Shown: one piece after another, positions 18,038-27,917 of the stretch | Position numbering within the stretch: position 1 is the first letter of the stretch | Layout: the number at the start of each line of letters is the position of its first letter | NCBI RefSeq assembly: GCF_000159695.1 | Contig: NZ_CM000955.1 | Location: 1,838,524-1,902,523 of the forward strand | Origin: Finegoldia magna ATCC 53516 | GTDB lineage: Bacteria; Bacillota; Clostridia; Tissierellales; Peptoniphilaceae | DNA: 64,000 nucleotides | Direction: 5' to 3' | Translations under genes and position numbers: made by a program | Notes under the pieces: generated by a model | Seen by the model: only the letters and a program-made list of their open reading frames with translations | Told to the model about the DNA's origin: nothing | Database searches by the model: none

Positions 18038-19966
18038 TTATAATGCTTTGAGATTAAAAGTAAATATTGCTCCTTTGGGCTTATTGTCTTCAACTTTTAT
18101 TGACCCGCCATGTGCTTCTACTATGATCTTACATAGATATAACCCTAAACCTATACTTCTTTTATTGTCAGATATTTTATCATTGGATGTATAAAATTTT
18201 CGAAATATTTTTTCCTTATCATTATCTCTTATACCATTTCCATCATCACAAATTTGTATTATTGTATTTTCGTCCTTTTTAAAAGCTTTAATCAGAATAT
18301 TTGATCCTTCATCTGTATATTTTATAGCATTATCTACCAAGTTTATGATTACTTGAATAATTAGCCTTACGTCCATGTTTGCCATCAAATATTCATCTTC
18401 AATATCAACATTTATATTGTGTTTTCTTTTATCTCTATTTATATGCTTTAAAGCTTCATCAATTACTTCTTCAACAATTTGTGGTTCAATTTTTAGCTTC
18501 ATCCTTCCTTCTTCTACTCTAGTAATAGATAGTATGTTTTCTATCAGATTTAACAGCCATTGAGAATCATCATAAATATCTTGAAACAGTTCTAATTTCA
18601 TTGATTCAGTCAAGTTTTTATAATTATTTAGCAATATATCCGAATCCCCACAAATAGTAGTTAAAGGTGTTCTCAAATCATGTGATATAGATCGTAATAG
18701 ATTGGTCTTAAATTGCTCATCTTTTATTTTCAAGTTTGCTCTATTCTTATCCTCAATCACTTTTTCCTTCTCAAGTGCTAGTGACATATCTCCTAGAATA
18801 GCTAATAAGATTTTGTTTTCAACCGAATCTAACCTGTCCTTATATAAATATATACCAATTATTCCATAAACATTTGTATTATTTCTTATAGTATAATACA
18901 GATATTTAGCCTCTGGTAAATATCTGGTAGTAGCCCCAGCATTACTATTGTGTAAATAAGCCCATTCTACTATTTCCTTTTCTTCTTCCGGATCCGAAAT
19001 TTCATTATCCTTTACAGAATTATAACAAAATTTTAATGGCTTTTGAATTTCATTATCTAATATATCATAATATTTAATATTTCTTTTTAATAGATTCGAT
19101 AACTGATTACATCCTGTTTCAATTATTTCAGATTTCGTTATTTTAGATTGTAACATCTGATTTGTCTCTAATAATAACTTAGTAATGTATATCATATTAG
19201 ATGAATTTTCTGCACTTTTTTTTATACGACTAGCTAATTTACTCGTCAAAAATGAGACTATCAATAAAACTAAAAATGTTATTATATAATTTTTATTATA
19301 AAAAGAAAAACTCAAAGTTGGCTCAGTAAAACAAAAATTAAAAGCTAAAACACAAATTATCGATGCCGTCATACTTAAAATTTCATTATACGTTATAAGC
19401 GCTATAAAAAACACTCCTAATATATATATCATTATAATATTTGATTCACCAAATTTATAAAAATAAAATACATAACCAGCTAATGTGCATAAAATCAATA
19501 TAAATAAACTAATAAATACATCTCGAATGATGTTTTTATTAGTTTCAAATCGTTTAATTGAAAAATCCTCGTAAAAAGGAACGATATGAATGTCTATATC
19601 CTCAATCTTTTCAATCACTTCATCACAGATGCTTTTATTTAATATAAAAAAATTCCTCTGGTTGTTGTTTCTCCCCAGAACAATTTTTTTTACTCTGTAT
19701 AACTTTGCAAAATTAACTATTTGAGCCGCAATATCATCATCATAAATTATTTCAATCATGGCTCCGATACTTTCAGCTAAATCTAAGTTTTGTTGTAAAA
19801 ATCCTTTTTCTTGTTTTTTTTGGTAATCATTTCTATCGCAAACATATAATGCAATAAGCCTTGCGTTTTCTTTACTAGCTATTTCGTTGGCTTTCTTTAT
19901 TACCAAGCTATTTGACTTTGCATCAGATATACAAACTAATATTGAATCTTTAGCTTTTTCAATCAT
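18038..19966 (-). CDS. kdpD: KdpD paralogue with histidine kinase but no N-terminal KdpD domain
   Basis: 642 residues versus about 890 for full-length KdpD. Order: Usp domain (8-135), four membrane segments of DUF4118 (about 148-245), GAF-like region (about 270-395), then HisKA and HATPase with phosphoacceptor His429 in SISHDLRTPLT, N-box NLVDNAIKY, G1 CDDGNGIRD and G2 GLGLYLCKII. The ~220-residue ATP-binding KdpD domain is absent. The Usp segment reads SDA..LIALY where c-di-AMP-binding KdpD has SxS-X20-FTAxY. It follows kdpE by one base. It should phosphorylate KdpE in response to potassium stress, perhaps with the sensor-half paralogue at 25930. Confidence 0.85.
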   Translation of the reverse strand: MIEKAKDSILVCISDAKSNSLVIKKANEIASKENARLIALYVCDRNDYQKKQEKGFLQQNLDLAESIGAMIEIIYDDDIAAQIVNFAKLYRVKKIVLGRNNNQRNFFILNKSICDEVIEKIEDIDIHIVPFYEDFSIKRFETNKNIIRDVFISLFILILCTLAGYVFYFYKFGESNIIMIYILGVFFIALITYNEILSMTASIICVLAFNFCFTEPTLSFSFYNKNYIITFLVLLIVSFLTSKLASRIKKSAENSSNMIYITKLLLETNQMLQSKITKSEIIETGCNQLSNLLKRNIKYYDILDNEIQKPLKFCYNSVKDNEISDPEEEKEIVEWAYLHNSNAGATTRYLPEAKYLYYTIRNNTNVYGIIGIYLYKDRLDSVENKILLAILGDMSLALEKEKVIEDKNRANLKIKDEQFKTNLLRSISHDLRTPLTTICGDSDILLNNYKNLTESMKLELFQDIYDDSQWLLNLIENILSITRVEEGRMKLKIEPQIVEEVIDEALKHINRDKRKHNINVDIEDEYLMANMDVRLIIQVIINLVDNAIKYTDEGSNILIKAFKKDENTIIQICDDGNGIRDNDKEKIFRKFYTSNDKISDNKRSIGLGLYLCKIIVEAHGGSIKVEDNKPKGAIFTFNLKAL

Positions 19967-19967
19967 A

Positions 19968-20687
19968 TTATTTCTCCGAATCTGACTTATTAACCCTTAT
20001 CATTTTATATCCTACGCCTATATGAGTTTGAATATACTTCTCACAAGATACTTTTTCTATTTTTTTCCTAAGAGAAGTCATATAAACTCTTAATGAAGAT
20101 AAATCAGAATCTAAATAATTCACCCAAATAGTTTTTAAAATATATTGATGAGTAAGAACTTTACCTATATTTTTGGATAGTAAACATAATAAACTGTATT
20201 CAATTGGCATTAAATGGATTTCTTCTCCTTTAACAAACACACTTCTTGAAGGATAATCAATTTTTATATCACCATTCTCAAATGTTACATTATTATCTAT
20301 TCTATTATTTTCAGAATAATTTAAACGCCTTATCGTAGAGCGAACTCTAGCCAATAATTCCTCAACATTAAATGGTTTAGTTAAAAAATCATCAGCTCCT
20401 GCATCTAATGCTTCTATTTTATCTTCGTCGTTACTCCTCGCACTTATTACAATAATCGGAGTAGTTGAAAACTCTCTGAATTTTTTAATAAGATCAATTC
20501 CGTCAATATCAGGTAACCCTAAATCTACAAAAACTATATCGTATTTGTTCGTAGTAAATAACAATAGTGCTTCACTACCATTTACAGCTAAATCATAATT
20601 AAATCTATTTATTTTTAAAGTATTAGAAATTAGATTTCTAACTGCTCTGTCATCTTCTATTATTAATATTCTTGTGTTGTCATTCAT
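19968..20687 (-). CDS. kdpE: KdpE response regulator (OmpR family)
   Basis: 239 residues. Receiver domain with acidic pocket IIEDDR (Glu11, Asp12, Asp13), phosphoacceptor Asp55 in FVDLGLPDIDG, and KPF lysine in DDFLTKPFNVEELLAR. The C-terminal winged helix contains LMPIEYSLLCLL and SLRVYMTSLRKKIE. It activates kdpFABC under potassium limitation. It sits 3' of kdpC behind a terminator, so it probably has its own promoter: a TATAAT lies close upstream of its GAGGGGTGAG ribosome site, but I see no good -35. Confidence 0.9.
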   Translation of the reverse strand: MNDNTRILIIEDDRAVRNLISNTLKINRFNYDLAVNGSEALLLFTTNKYDIVFVDLGLPDIDGIDLIKKFREFSTTPIIVISARSNDEDKIEALDAGADDFLTKPFNVEELLARVRSTIRRLNYSENNRIDNNVTFENGDIKIDYPSRSVFVKGEEIHLMPIEYSLLCLLSKNIGKVLTHQYILKTIWVNYLDSDLSSLRVYMTSLRKKIEKVSCEKYIQTHIGVGYKMIRVNKSDSEK

Positions 20688-20734
20688 TTCTCACCCCTCT
20701 ATATTATACAATATCTATTTAATTTAGAATTAAT

Positions 20735-20780
20735 AAAACTAGGTCTCTGACAAAATTTTCTATATGTGGGACCTAGTTTT
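20735..20780 (-). terminator. Terminator between kdpC and kdpE
   Basis: Perfect 11-bp inverted repeat AAAACTAGGTC/GACCTAGTTTT (20735-20745, 20770-20780) with an AT-rich loop, followed on the minus strand by TTATTAATT. It separates kdpABC from kdpED, perhaps only partially. Confidence 0.7.
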
Positions 20781-20797
20781 ATATCATATACCTATAA

Positions 20798-21400
20798 TTA
20801 TTTTTTCAACTCTTTAATCAAGTCAATATTTAGTTCAAGTACATTCACTGTGTTTTCTCCAAAAATACCAAATAGTTTATAGTTAGTATTCTTTTTAATT
20901 AATTCTTCAATAACTTTTTTAGATAATCCAGTGTTTTTTTCTATTCTGTCAACTTGAATATTTGCAGCTTTTATAGATATATGTGGATCTAGACCAGATG
21001 CTGATTGTGTTATTATATCTTCTGGAATATCAGATTTTTTTATTGATGGATTTTCAAGTAATAATTTATTAATATCTTGGCTAATTCTTTGCTTTAATTC
21101 TGGGTTACTTACAGCTAAATTTTCACTACCAGAAGATATTGCTTCATGTTTATTTCCTGTAAATACATTATAATTAACTGCAGATGGTCTACAATGAAAT
21201 AACCTAGGATCTGTAAATTCTTGACCTATTAACTTTGAGCCTACAACTTTATTATTGTAACTTACTAAACTTCCATTAGCTTGTTTGGAAAAAATGAGTT
21301 GACTTATTCCTGTAAGAAAGAAAGGATAAATAACTCCACACAAAACAAACATAAATAACGATACAATAAAAGCTTTTTTAATTTTTTTCAAAAACTTCAT
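20798..21400 (-). CDS. kdpC: Potassium-transporting ATPase subunit KdpC
   Basis: 200 residues with one N-terminal membrane helix (about residues 10-33, FIVSLFMFVLCGVIYPFFLTG) and a soluble outside domain containing GSKLIGQEFTDPRLFHCRPSAVNYN and SASGLDPHIS, both KdpC signatures. It helps assemble and stabilise the KdpFABC complex. Follows kdpB by 12 bases. Confidence 0.94.
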   Translation of the reverse strand: MKFLKKIKKAFIVSLFMFVLCGVIYPFFLTGISQLIFSKQANGSLVSYNNKVVGSKLIGQEFTDPRLFHCRPSAVNYNVFTGNKHEAISSGSENLAVSNPELKQRISQDINKLLLENPSIKKSDIPEDIITQSASGLDPHISIKAANIQVDRIEKNTGLSKKVIEELIKKNTNYKLFGIFGENTVNVLELNIDLIKELKK

Positions 21401-21412
21401 TAATTTCTCCTT

Positions 21413-23470
21413 TTAAACCCCAAGTAAAGTTAACAATGGGCTAACCAAAATATCTATTATTTTTATTCCAATGAACGGACAAATTATTCCTCCTAAACCA
21501 TATATAAGCATATTCTTACCTAACATTTTTGATGCTGACATAGGTTCATATTTTACCCCTCTCATGGCTAAAGGTATTAAACAAGGAATAATTATGGCAT
21601 TAAATATCAATGCTGATATAATTGCACTTGATGGTGTACTCAATGACATAATATTTAATACTTTCATTTTTGGAATTGCTACTGTAAAAATCGCTGGTAT
21701 TATTGCAAAATATTTGGCTATATCATTTGAAATAGAAAATGTCGTTAATGATCCTCTAGTTATCAGTAATTGCTTTCCTATTTCTATAACTTCCAAAATT
21801 TTTGTTGGATTTGAATCCAAATCTACCATATTAGCAGCTTCTTTTGCAGAAGTTGTTCCACTATTCATTGCTATCCCAACATCTGCTTGAGCCAATGCTG
21901 GAGCATCATTTGTGCCATCTCCCGTCATTGCTACAATCTTACCTAGCGATTGTTCTTTTTTTATAGCTTCTATCTTATCTTCAGGTTTACATTCTGCAAT
22001 ATACCCATCGACGCCAGCTTCTGCCGCTATTGTCGCAGCTGTTAATGGATTGTCTCCAGTACACATTATAGTTTTAATACCTATTTTTCTTAATCGTTCA
22101 AATCTTTCCCTTAAACCTGGTTTTACAGTGTCTTTTAAATAGATAATGCCGTAGATTACATTATCAACACAAACAACCAATGGGGTTCCACCCAATTTAG
22201 ATATGCCACTAATTTTTGTTTCTAAATCCCCTGGAATTTTTCCCCCTTTATCTCTTATTAATTTAATTATGGCATCTCCTGAACCTTTTCGAATTGAAGT
22301 TCCATTTTTTAGATCTACACCACTCATCTTACTTGACGCTGTAAATTCCACAAATGATGCATCATTGTAGTCATCAAAAATAACTTTTGATCCTAATTTT
22401 CTTGCCAATTCTACTGTTGATTTACCTTCAGGTGTATCATCTTTTAGAGATGCAATACAAGAGTAATCAATAAGATCTGACTTATGGATGCCATCTAAAT
22501 TTATAAAATCACTAGCCAGCCTATTTCCAAAAGTTATAGTTCCTGTTTTATCCAAAATCATTGTGTCAACATCTCCGCATGATTCAACAGCTTTTCCTGA
22601 CATTGCTATTATATTGAATCTAGTTACACGATCCATTCCAGCAATTCCTATAGCGCTCAATAGTGCCCCTATAGTTGTAGGTATCAAGCAGACTAATAAA
22701 GCAATTAAAGTTGATACTGATACTTTAACATTAGCATAAACAGCTATTGGATATAGAGTTATTATTACAATAATAAAAATTATAGTTAGAGAAACTAGCA
22801 GAGTGTTAAGTGCTATTTCATTAGGAGTTTTTTGTCTTGATGCTCCTTCTACAAGAGATATCATCTTATCCAAGAAAGACTCTCCTGGTTCAGAAGTAAT
22901 TTTCACTTTTATCCAGTCAGAAACTACCAAAGTTCCACCTGTAACTGAACAGAAATCTCCCCCACTTTCCTTTGTAACAGGAGCAGATTCACCAGTAATA
23001 GCGGATTCATCTATGCTTGCAATTCCTTCTATTATTTCGCCGTCATTAGGAATTATTTCGCCTGACTTTACTAAAACAATATCTCCTTTTTTTAACTCAT
23101 TACTTGATTTTTCTATTTCTTCGCCATTTTCCAATATACATCTTGCTTTCGTATCTTTTTTTGTTTTCTTAAGGCTTTCTGCTTGAGCTTTACCTCTACC
23201 TTCTGCAACAGATTCTGCAAAATTAGCAAAAACTAATGTTATAAATAAAATAACAGACACTAAGCCATTATAAATGTTAGAATTTCTACTTCTATCATCA
23301 AATAGTCCCGGAAAGAAAGCAAGTAATAAACATATGAAAAATCCTATTTCAACGACGAACATTACCGGATTTTTTACCATATATTTTGGATTTAGTTTTA
23401 AAAAAGCTCCTTTTATGGATGATTTTAATATATCGTTTGTCACAAATTTTGTTTTTTTATTTTTACTCAT
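21413..23470 (-). CDS. kdpB: Potassium-transporting ATPase catalytic subunit KdpB (P-type)
   Basis: 685 residues from the ATG at 23470, preceded by AGGAGGAGTT; a GTG 8 codons upstream overlaps kdpA and lacks a site. P-type ATPase motifs: TGES in the actuator, phosphorylation loop [19 protein letters not shown] nucleotide region and hinge [16 protein letters not shown]. Membrane helices lie at both ends. It hydrolyses ATP to drive K+ uptake through KdpA. Eight bases after kdpA. Confidence 0.96.
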   Translation of the reverse strand: MSKNKKTKFVTNDILKSSIKGAFLKLNPKYMVKNPVMFVVEIGFFICLLLAFFPGLFDDRSRNSNIYNGLVSVILFITLVFANFAESVAEGRGKAQAESLKKTKKDTKARCILENGEEIEKSSNELKKGDIVLVKSGEIIPNDGEIIEGIASIDESAITGESAPVTKESGGDFCSVTGGTLVVSDWIKVKITSEPGESFLDKMISLVEGASRQKTPNEIALNTLLVSLTIIFIIVIITLYPIAVYANVKVSVSTLIALLVCLIPTTIGALLSAIGIAGMDRVTRFNIIAMSGKAVESCGDVDTMILDKTGTITFGNRLASDFINLDGIHKSDLIDYSCIASLKDDTPEGKSTVELARKLGSKVIFDDYNDASFVEFTASSKMSGVDLKNGTSIRKGSGDAIIKLIRDKGGKIPGDLETKISGISKLGGTPLVVCVDNVIYGIIYLKDTVKPGLRERFERLRKIGIKTIMCTGDNPLTAATIAAEAGVDGYIAECKPEDKIEAIKKEQSLGKIVAMTGDGTNDAPALAQADVGIAMNSGTTSAKEAANMVDLDSNPTKILEVIEIGKQLLITRGSLTTFSISNDIAKYFAIIPAIFTVAIPKMKVLNIMSLSTPSSAIISALIFNAIIIPCLIPLAMRGVKYEPMSASKMLGKNMLIYGLGGIICPFIGIKIIDILVSPLLTLLGV

Positions 23471-23478
23471 AACTCCTC

Positions 23479-25215
23479 CTATAAGGTCAACCACTCTGCT
23501 ATTGGTCCTAATGCAAGAACCGGCAAGAAAGTTAATGCAGAAAATATATAAACAACAATGACTATAATTATTGAGAAAGTAAGATTATCAGTTTTTAATG
23601 TTCCTATAGTTTCGTTAACATTAACTTTTTTAGATAAACTACCAGCTATAGCTAGCTGAATTATTATGGATAAATATCTCCCCAAAAACATTACTAATCC
23701 GCAAGTTATGTTCCAAAAAAGATTATTATCTGATAAGCCTTCAAACCCTGAACCATTATTTGCCGCTGAGGAAGAAAATTCATAAAGCACTTGGCTCAAC
23801 CCATGAAATCCAGGATTAGTTATTCCTTGTACTCCTCCATTAACACTAACAGCTAAAGCTGAAAACCCTAAAATTAATAAAGGATGTATTATTATTGATA
23901 AGGCAGCTAATTTCATCTCGTTTCCTTCTATTTTTTTACCCAAGTATTCCGGAGTTTTTCCTATCATTAGTCCACAAATGAAAACCGCCAAAATGGCATA
24001 TATTAACATATTCATTAGTCCGACTCCAGCACCTCCGAATACTACATTCATCATCATATTAATAAGAGGAACCATTCCCCCTAGAGGTGTAAGTGTATCA
24101 TGCATATTATTTACTGTACCTGTTGTAAAAGAAGTTGTTACGGTGGTAAATAAAGTAGATTGAGAGATACCAAAACGCATTTCTTTTCCTTCCATATTTC
24201 CAAGATTTTGTGAAATTCCTGAAAGTGTGGCTCCATTAATTCCGTGACTTTCAGTGAAATAACAAATTCCCAATCCTATTAAAAACAATATCGACATCGC
24301 TACAAATACAGTTCTTCCTTCTGTACCAATTAATATATGCTTTCTATTAATTGATTTTATACTTTTGTGATCATCATTGTTTGTGGATTTTTCTTTTGAA
24401 TTATCATAAGCCATTTTACCAAAAATAAAGATACACGATGCTGGCAATATCATCATAGATAGTAATTCGATTATATTTGAAATGATATTTGGATTTTCAA
24501 AAGGTGTTGAAGAGTTCGCTCCAAAAAAACCTCCTCCGTTTGTCCCCAAATGTTTAATTGATTCCAATGCCGCCACTGGTCCAGATGCAATTTGTTGGTT
24601 TTTCCCTTCAATTGTACTTACTATCATATTACTATTTAGATTTTGAGGAACTCCTTGTGATACTAATATTATTCCTACTATAATCGAGGCTGGTAATAAA
24701 AATCTAGTTATTATTTTAATAAAGTCAACATAAAAATTACCCATTTTTTTACCTAAAATACCTCTTATCATTGCAACACATGCAGCATATCCTGTAGCTG
24801 CTGAAGTAAACATCATCATTGTAATTACAAACATTTGAGAAAAATAGGATAAACCAGATTCCCCAGAATAATGTTGTAAATTAGTATTAGTCATAAAAGA
24901 TATAATAGTATTAAAACTTAATGATTCTTCCATTGCCTGTATTTTATTTGGATTAAATAAATTAAATGATTGAACTCTTAGTACTAGGTATCCAACAAAT
25001 ACCAAACATGCATTAACTAACAATAAAGTTTTTGCATATTGTTTCCAATCCATATCATTTTTATCTATTTTTAATACTTTAAAAATTAATGAATCAAATC
25101 TGTCAAAGATAGAATCCAAACAAGTTTGTTTATTAACAGTTATCTTATACAAATAATTTCCAATCGGAAATATAATAATTAAAAATATCAGTAATGTTAT
25201 CAATATTTGAAACAT
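23479..25215 (-). CDS. kdpA: Potassium-transporting ATPase channel subunit KdpA
   Basis: 578 residues, about ten membrane helices. The four pseudo-repeated selectivity-filter segments of the SKT superfamily are visible, including [13 protein letters not shown] and the [10 protein letters not shown] region, together with TAATGYAA and [15 protein letters not shown] loops. It forms the high-affinity K+ pathway of KdpFABC. It is preceded by the TPR gene (26-base gap). Confidence 0.95.
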   Translation of the reverse strand: MFQILITLLIFLIIIFPIGNYLYKITVNKQTCLDSIFDRFDSLIFKVLKIDKNDMDWKQYAKTLLLVNACLVFVGYLVLRVQSFNLFNPNKIQAMEESLSFNTIISFMTNTNLQHYSGESGLSYFSQMFVITMMMFTSAATGYAACVAMIRGILGKKMGNFYVDFIKIITRFLLPASIIVGIILVSQGVPQNLNSNMIVSTIEGKNQQIASGPVAALESIKHLGTNGGGFFGANSSTPFENPNIISNIIELLSMMILPASCIFIFGKMAYDNSKEKSTNNDDHKSIKSINRKHILIGTEGRTVFVAMSILFLIGLGICYFTESHGINGATLSGISQNLGNMEGKEMRFGISQSTLFTTVTTSFTTGTVNNMHDTLTPLGGMVPLINMMMNVVFGGAGVGLMNMLIYAILAVFICGLMIGKTPEYLGKKIEGNEMKLAALSIIIHPLLILGFSALAVSVNGGVQGITNPGFHGLSQVLYEFSSSAANNGSGFEGLSDNNLFWNITCGLVMFLGRYLSIIIQLAIAGSLSKKVNVNETIGTLKTDNLTFSIIIVIVVYIFSALTFLPVLALGPIAEWLTL

Positions 25216-25241
25216 AATTTCTCCTTCTTAAATTAAAAATC

Positions 25242-25544
25242 TTATGAAAACACATATAATTTTCTCGATCCATTTGAACCCATATTGTCTAAATTAATAC
25301 TAGCAGGTGTGTAACTAGGATCTAGAGCCCAAGCAGCTCTTAAGTGTTTCATTGCTAAAAGATGATTGCCTTTAATCTCCATCAATATTCCCAATAAATT
25401 ATGTGGTACTGGATCATGAGGAAACTCAGCCATTTTTTTGTAAATTAACTCTAAGCATTCATCGTATTTTCCTAAATCAACTTTGTGTTTTATTATTAAA
25501 CTAAATTCATACATACAATCTTTTTCATTTTTTATTCCTTCCAT
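25242..25544 (-). CDS. Small TPR-like protein in the kdp operon
   Basis: 100 residues. Two to three tetratricopeptide-like helix pairs: the segment around LGKYDECLELIYKKMAEFPHDP, then NLLGILMEIKGNHLLAMKHLRAAWALDPSY, with the DPxxxxA pattern. No signal or membrane segment, so probably a cytoplasmic protein-protein adaptor. It has a GGAGGTAAATT ribosome site and lies between kdpF and kdpA. Its role in Kdp function is unknown; I know of no TPR protein in the classical enterobacterial operon. Confidence 0.75.
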   Translation of the reverse strand: MEGIKNEKDCMYEFSLIIKHKVDLGKYDECLELIYKKMAEFPHDPVPHNLLGILMEIKGNHLLAMKHLRAAWALDPSYTPASINLDNMGSNGSRKLYVFS

Positions 25545-25566
25545 AATTTACCTCCAATTTAAAACC

Positions 25567-25644
25567 CTAAAATTTTTCAGGATTAATTAAAGCATAAAAA
25601 AGATAACAAATAATTCCTAATATTAATATTGATATAAATATCAT
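25567..25644 (-). CDS. kdpF: KdpF small membrane subunit
   Basis: 25 residues: one hydrophobic helix (IFISILILGIICYLFYALI) ending NPEKF. The C-terminal YALINPEKF matches the YALINAEAF-like end of KdpF, the peptide that stabilises KdpFABC. The ATG at 25644 has a strong GGGAGGA site. It lies between the small hydrophobic ORF (15 bases) and the TPR gene (22 bases), on the same strand as kdpA. It is easily missed because of its size. Confidence 0.88.
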   Translation of the reverse strand: MIFISILILGIICYLFYALINPEKF

Positions 25645-25659
25645 AAAATCCTCCCTATT

Positions 25660-25755
25660 TTATTTCTTATTTATAATACGATCTATCATATATACAAAAT
25701 ATTTCAACATCAAAAATGATAAAAGTAAAATTACTATCATAATGATATCTTTCAT
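25660..25755 (-). CDS. Tiny hydrophobic peptide, first gene of the kdp operon
   Basis: 31 residues with one membrane helix (IIMIVILLLSFLMLKYFVYMI) and a basic end (DRIINKK). It has a near-consensus AGGAGGCGC ribosome site. It does not carry the KdpF ending, so it is a second small peptide rather than a kdpF copy. Clostridium acetobutylicum has short genes (kdpZ, kdpY) before kdpA, and this may be an equivalent; that is recollection and not a comparison I could run. Confidence 0.65.
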   Translation of the reverse strand: MKDIIMIVILLLSFLMLKYFVYMIDRIINKK

Positions 25756-25929
25756 ATATAGCGCCTCCTATTTATTAAACTGTAAAATGAGTATATCATC
25801 ATAGACCTTAAAATGGTTTTAAAAAAAGCCACTGCAATATTAAAATCGCATTAAAATTTAAGCTAAAGCAAAAATTCGATTGTATTTATAGTAAACTATA
25901 TCTGATAGAGTTTTCTAGGAGATGATTTT
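25756..25929. promoter_or_regulatory. Divergent control region between the kdp operon and the KdpD sensor half
   Basis: 174 bases between two divergent potassium genes. Minus strand: TATACT (near 25790) could be a -10 for the kdp operon. Near 25840-25855, TTTTAAT occurs twice around a short GCGA spacer on the minus strand, a possible direct-repeat KdpE site. Plus strand: TATAGT near 25893 precedes the sensor-half gene. I do not see the conserved core of a ydaO/c-di-AMP riboswitch. Confidence 0.35.
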
Positions 25930-27819
25930 ATGGATAAAAAAGGAAAATTAACCATATTCTTTGGCTATTGTGCTGGCGTAGGAAAAACTTACAGTATGCT
26001 AAAATATGCACATGAAAAAGACTTGGATGGAGCAGATGTTGTAATTGGATATATCGAACCTCACGACAGAAAAGATACGCTTGATTTAATAAATGGTTTG
26101 CAGAGAGTAGAAAACAAAAAAATCACATACAAAAATCATGTTTTTTATGAATTAGATATAGATTCTACTATTAAAAGAAAGCCTCAAATTGTATTGGTTG
26201 ATGAATTAGCACACACTAATGCTCCAACTTCTAGGCATAAAAAAAGATACCAAGATATAGAGGAGTTGCTGAAAGCAGGCATCGACGTATATACTACATT
26301 AAATGTTCAGCATTTAGAAAGTCTTCATGATATCATCGAATCAATAACGAGAATAAAGATAAATGAACGTATTCCTGATTATATTTTTGATAACGCTGAT
26401 AATATAAAAATTATCGATATTGAAGTTGAACAGTTGCTCCAGCGATTAAAAAGCGGAAAAATATACAATGCGATGCAATCACAAAAAGCACTTGCTAACT
26501 TTTTTACAAAGGGTAATCTGGTTTCGTTGAGAGAAATAACTCTGAGAAGATGTGCTGATCGTATAAATTTATACACTGATGAAAAAAATAGACCTTTTTT
26601 AAAAGAACACATTTTAGTCTGCATTAGCCCTTCACCCACAAATCAAAAAGTAATTAGAACTGCTTATAGAATGGCTAAGTCTTTTCATGCAGAATTTAGT
26701 GCATTATTTGTTGAAACATCAAATTCTAAGTTTTTATCTCAAAAAGAAAAATACGATTTACAAGCTAACATAAATCTTGCAAAACATTTAAAAGCAAATC
26801 TAGTTTCAACATATGGAGATGACGTAGCTTTTCAGATAAGTCAATACGCAAAAGTCAGCGGTATTTCAAAATTAGTTTTAGGAAGATCCCTTCAAAAAGT
26901 ATCTTTATTGAGAAAATCAACAATCATTGATTCAATTACAAAAACAAATCCAACACTTGATATATTTATAATCCCAGATGCAAATCAAGAACCTAAGAAA
27001 GTAAAGCTAAACCTTGAAAATCCGTTTCAATTTGATATAGAAGACTTTTTGACTACTTTTTCTATTATTCTAGTATCAACACTGTTGTCTTTTTTCTTCT
27101 TTGAACTTGATTTTAGTACAACAAATATTGTATTGGTTTACATTTTATCAACATGTATTGTTGGATTTACAACGAAACATCCAATTTATAATGTAATTTC
27201 GTCAATAATTAATATCCTGATAATTGATTATTTCTTTTTAGAGCCTTACTTTTCCTTTATAATTAACTCTAAAGAATATTTTATGATATTTTTAATTATG
27301 AGCATTGTGTCATTTATAATATGCTTAATGCAAAACAAATTAAAAAAAGAAAATTTATTAGCTATTGAACAGTCTCATAACTTTGAGATTTTATTTAAAA
27401 TTAGTCAAAGTTTACAGTCAGCAAATAATTACGATAAAATAATGTATCAAACTTGTTATCATCTTTATAAATTATTGAATAGAGTTATAGTTTTTTATCC
27501 TATAAAGGATAATGAACTTAAAGCTCCCAAAATTTATAATCCCGAAAATAATGAAAGCGCAAATAACACATATGTTTCAGAAGCAGAAAAAACTGTAGCT
27601 CAGTGGGTTTATTTGAACAACGAAAGTGCAGGAGCTACTACAAATACGCTCTCTAGTGCTAAAGGGCTCTACTTTGCTATTAGAAAAGGAAATTACGTAT
27701 ATGGTGTAGTCGGAATCGACATGTCATATAGTAAAAAAAATATTTCTTTAAGAGATAAATCTCTTCTTTTAGCTATGTTAAACGAAGTTGCATTAGCAAT
27801 GGACTCCATAGAACATTGA
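25930..27819 (+). CDS. KdpD sensor half: KdpD domain, Usp and membrane domain, no kinase
   Basis: 629 residues. Order: KdpD domain (1-215) with Walker A GYCAGVGKTYSM and Walker B IVLVDELAHTNAP; Usp domain (227-350); four DUF4118 membrane helices (about 372-470); GAF-like region to the end (EKTVAQWVYLNNESAGATT). No H-box or HATPase follows; the frame ends cleanly at MDSIEH and a terminator. The Usp keeps Ser233, Ser235 and FSALF (256-260) at the SxS-X20-FTAxY spacing linked to c-di-AMP binding in S. aureus KdpD. It is paralogous to the kinase at 18038 over Usp, membrane and GAF parts. It may act in trans on that kinase. Confidence 0.85.
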   Translation: MDKKGKLTIFFGYCAGVGKTYSMLKYAHEKDLDGADVVIGYIEPHDRKDTLDLINGLQRVENKKITYKNHVFYELDIDSTIKRKPQIVLVDELAHTNAPTSRHKKRYQDIEELLKAGIDVYTTLNVQHLESLHDIIESITRIKINERIPDYIFDNADNIKIIDIEVEQLLQRLKSGKIYNAMQSQKALANFFTKGNLVSLREITLRRCADRINLYTDEKNRPFLKEHILVCISPSPTNQKVIRTAYRMAKSFHAEFSALFVETSNSKFLSQKEKYDLQANINLAKHLKANLVSTYGDDVAFQISQYAKVSGISKLVLGRSLQKVSLLRKSTIIDSITKTNPTLDIFIIPDANQEPKKVKLNLENPFQFDIEDFLTTFSIILVSTLLSFFFFELDFSTTNIVLVYILSTCIVGFTTKHPIYNVISSIINILIIDYFFLEPYFSFIINSKEYFMIFLIMSIVSFIICLMQNKLKKENLLAIEQSHNFEILFKISQSLQSANNYDKIMYQTCYHLYKLLNRVIVFYPIKDNELKAPKIYNPENNESANNTYVSEAEKTVAQWVYLNNESAGATTNTLSSAKGLYFAIRKGNYVYGVVGIDMSYSKKNISLRDKSLLLAMLNEVALAMDSIEH

Positions 27820-27857
27820 GCAATAATACAATAGAAATATTTGATTCAATAAAAAAC

Positions 27858-27899
27858 AAAGTCCCCATAAGTTAAAAAATATTAACCTACGGGGACTTT
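27858..27899. terminator. Bidirectional terminator between the KdpD sensor half and ferritin
   Basis: Long hairpin AAAGTCCCC..GGGGACTTT (27858-27866, 27891-27899) whose stem extends through GTTAA/TTAAC; T-runs flank it on the plus strand, and the minus strand has TTTGTTTTTTATT. It serves both converging genes. Confidence 0.85.
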
Positions 27900-27917
27900 T
27901 ATACTAATTTGCTAGAA

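Noticed and set aside
21471..23561. Several long plus-strand frames across kdpB and kdpA
   Set aside because: They are antisense to strongly conserved P-type ATPase and KdpA sequence; their composition follows the complementary codons and they lack start signals.
25756..25929. c-di-AMP (ydaO) riboswitch before the kdp operon
   Set aside because: The region is long enough, but I could not find the conserved aptamer core, and the visible repeats look more like protein-binding sites. A covariance-model search would settle it.
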